Below are positions 62,368-64,000 of a stretch of 64,000 nucleotides of DNA, one piece after another. The DNA lies in the NCBI GenBank assembly GCA_963575745.1, contig CAUYUJ010022538.1, positions 58,210 to 122,209 on the forward strand. The letters run 5' to 3'. Position 1 is the first letter of the stretch; every line of letters begins with the position of its first letter. The stretch comes from Prorocentrum cordatum. Lineage: Eukaryota > Sar > Dinophyceae > Prorocentrales > Prorocentraceae. The notes below the pieces were generated by a model. It saw nothing but the letters and a program-made list of their open reading frames with translations. It ran no database searches and was not told the origin of the DNA. Both the position numbers and the translations under genes were made by a program.

Positions 62368-62880
62368 CGACGATGCCGCATTGTTATGATGATGATGATG
62401 AGTTTGTATGATGATGATTGATGATGATGATGTGATGATGAATGTGCTTGATGATGATGTTGATGATGATGGGACGGAGGAGGAGGAATAAGAATAAGCA
62501 GGGGATCATAATAATAATACGAAGAAGAGGACTTAGAGCAGGCAGGGCATTCGAAAGGGACGGCAGGAGGAACAGGAGGAGGAGGTAGCAGGAAGGGGAG
62601 GGGGCCGGGGCTGGCGAGGAGGAGGAGGAAGGAGGAGGGAGGAGGAGGAGGAGAGGAGGAGGAGGAGGAGGAGGAGGAGGAGGAGGAGGAGGAGGAGGAG
62701 GAGGGGGAGGAGGAGGAGAAGGAAGGAGCTGCAGCAGGAGAACAGAAGGCACCTGCCCCTCCTCTCCTTTTTCCTTTCTCCGTCCTCATCATCAGTCCTT
62801 CTTCCCCTTCGTCTCCTTCTCCTCCTCCCCCTCTTCCTCCTTCCCTTCTCCTTCCCCTTCTCCTTCTCCTCTTCCTCCCC
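62155..62880. repeat. compound GGA / GAT / pyrimidine microsatellites
   Basis: GAGGGAGGGAGGGAGG, (GGA)n 62215-62300, (GCT)n, (GAT)n 62330-62480, (GGA)n 62600-62735, then C/T-rich 62755-62880. Confidence 0.9.
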
Positions 62881-63590
62881 CCTGCTCCACCTGGGGGGAC
62901 CGCGAGGAGGGGCCACAGGCTGCAAAGGGGGCCAAGCAAGGCAGCATGTGCTCTCATCCCCTGATTCGGCTGGAACTCTTTCGCGCGCTGTGCCTTCCTC
63001 CTCTTCCCTCCCCTGGTTTCTCCCCCCCCCCCTCCCCCGCCCAACGACGCCGACGACGACGACGGAGGCGGCGGCAGCGACGGCGAAGACGAGGACGACG
63101 GCGGCGTTGGCGTTGTTGGGATGGCCCCCGGGTTGCCCCGATCCGCTCGGAGCGGGTCCCTGGCTTTCTCCTGGCCGGTGCTGGCCTGACTGCTCGAGCT
63201 GCGCCCAGCCGCTTCCGCGAGGGCGCCCCTCGGAGGCCCGAGCGAGGGCATGAGCACCTCCAAGATCAGGAGGGAAAGAAACACACAGACACAATTAATC
63301 CTCGATTTCCCAGAAAATATGGGAAAATATGGGAAATGGGGGGGAATACAAAAACCCAGAAAATATGGGAAAATATGGTGGATCCTTTTATTTGTGTGTA
63401 TTTATTTGTGTGTCCCAGTTCCCCTTCACAAGAGCCCGCCCCCCGATCCCGCCCCCGCCGCCCTCTGCACGCGACGAGCAGAGGAGGCGGCGGGGCGGCG
63501 AGGCGAAAAGGGCTTCCAAAAGACTGCCCTCGATCCCCAACCCCCGCCACCGCCACCTCCCCAGACCCCCTCGAGTAATGAAAAAATCAT
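62881..63590. other. no firm gene; local GAAAATATGGG duplication
   Basis: CCAGAAAATATGGGAAAATA occurs at about 63310 and 63357. A GACGACGGAGGCGG tract is near 63050. Overlapping frames only. Confidence 0.4.
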
Positions 63591-63750
63591 GACGGGAGGT
63601 TTTTCCTAATTTTCGGCCTCCGGGGGCCCTCACCGGGCCTCGGGAGCCTCAAAAAAACGACTCAGGATGCAAAGCCGGTCATGGGGAAAGGGTCGGGACC
63701 TCTGGGGGTCGACGTAATGAAAAAATCATTACGTCGGGGGTCTGGGTCGG
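63590..63750 (+). repeat. dispersed ~160-bp element with palindromic junction
   Basis: GGGGCCCTCACCGGGCCTCG and GCAAAGCCGGTCATGGGGAA match the family. The element is bounded by TAATGAAAAAATCAT at 63575 and by GACGTAATGA-AAAAA-TCATTACGTC at 63712-63736. 63750-64000 holds no recognised gene. Confidence 0.75.
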
Positions 63751-64000
63751 CCGCCTTTACCCCCAAATCAAGACCGAGCAACCCCAGGAGCCCGTCACCG
63801 ATCCCTGCCCCGCCGCCCTTCTTGCGCGCGACGACGAGCAGAGGAGGCGGCGGGGCCTGCGGGCCAGCAGCCGTCAGGGATTCAGGGTCAACGTTCGGGG
63901 GGAATCTGCTCAGGGGGTGGCGGCGTCGACCCCAATCGTCCCTTCATCGCCGACAGGGGCCCGACAGCCCACCACGCCCAGGAGCGTGCGGATTCGCTGT

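Noticed and set aside
1-64000. tRNA or rRNA genes
   Set aside because: No cloverleaf with a T-arm GTTCRA context and no rRNA core sequence was seen by eye; a covariance search would be decisive.

Overview
This window is nuclear DNA of a dinoflagellate. The best evidence is two relict copies of the dinoflagellate spliced leader on the minus strand: a perfect 22-nt match at 49487-49508 and a one-mismatch copy at 9486-9507. Each sits just upstream of a broken, mRNA-derived ORF. GC-rich sequence, very heavy simple and tandem repeats, several non-LTR retrotransposons and short TIR-bearing intron elements fit the same origin. The genus cannot be fixed from the sequence.

Layout. 1-8.6 kb: low-complexity and minisatellite DNA, plus the first copy of a ~2.83-kb segmental duplication (3502-6328; second copy 51087-53918). 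8.4-14.3 kb: an SL-headed retropseudogene and a 5'-truncated LINE (RT - zinc knuckle - RNase H) with one in-frame TGA. 14.3-19.9 kb: minisatellites. 19.7-35.6 kb: the most striking object, a ~12-kb minus-strand block of six co-directional ORFs. ORF1 has a zinc-ribbon and coiled coil; ORF2 is RNase H - endonuclease - RT - C2H2 fingers - cytosine-methyltransferase-like; ORF3 to ORF6 are accessory. The block is bracketed by the same pyrimidine minisatellite at both ends, has ~790-bp tandem monomers at its 5' side and ~800-bp tandem repeats at its 3' side. 35.7-37.1 kb: microsatellites. 37.2-39.7 kb: a GDA1/CD39-type nucleotide phosphatase gene on the minus strand, one of whose introns is a TIR element flanked by a 6-bp direct repeat. 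40.2-48.0 kb: degenerate repeat blocks and a ~4.2-kb megasatellite. 48.0-51.1 kb: an SL-headed retropseudogene and a LINE 3' fragment. 51.1-53.9 kb: duplication copy 2. 54.3-56.4 kb: a PIF1-like helicase C-terminal pseudogene whose upstream intron is filled by a 159-bp tandem repeat. 56.4-64.0 kb: simple repeats, at least four copies of a ~160-bp dispersed element, and two short plus-strand coding-like stretches.

How it fits together. Most long ORFs here are by-products of repeats. The parts with real protein signatures are the two retrotransposons, the LINE fragment, the CD39-type gene and the helicase. In the six-ORF block, ORF1 and each of ORF3 to ORF6 are preceded by a polypyrimidine tract ending in CAG, as expected if one long transcript is cut into monocistronic mRNAs by spliced-leader trans-splicing; ORF2 instead overlaps the ORF1 stop codon. 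The ORF2 copy looks dead: the first RT aspartate is asparagine and there are two frameshifts.
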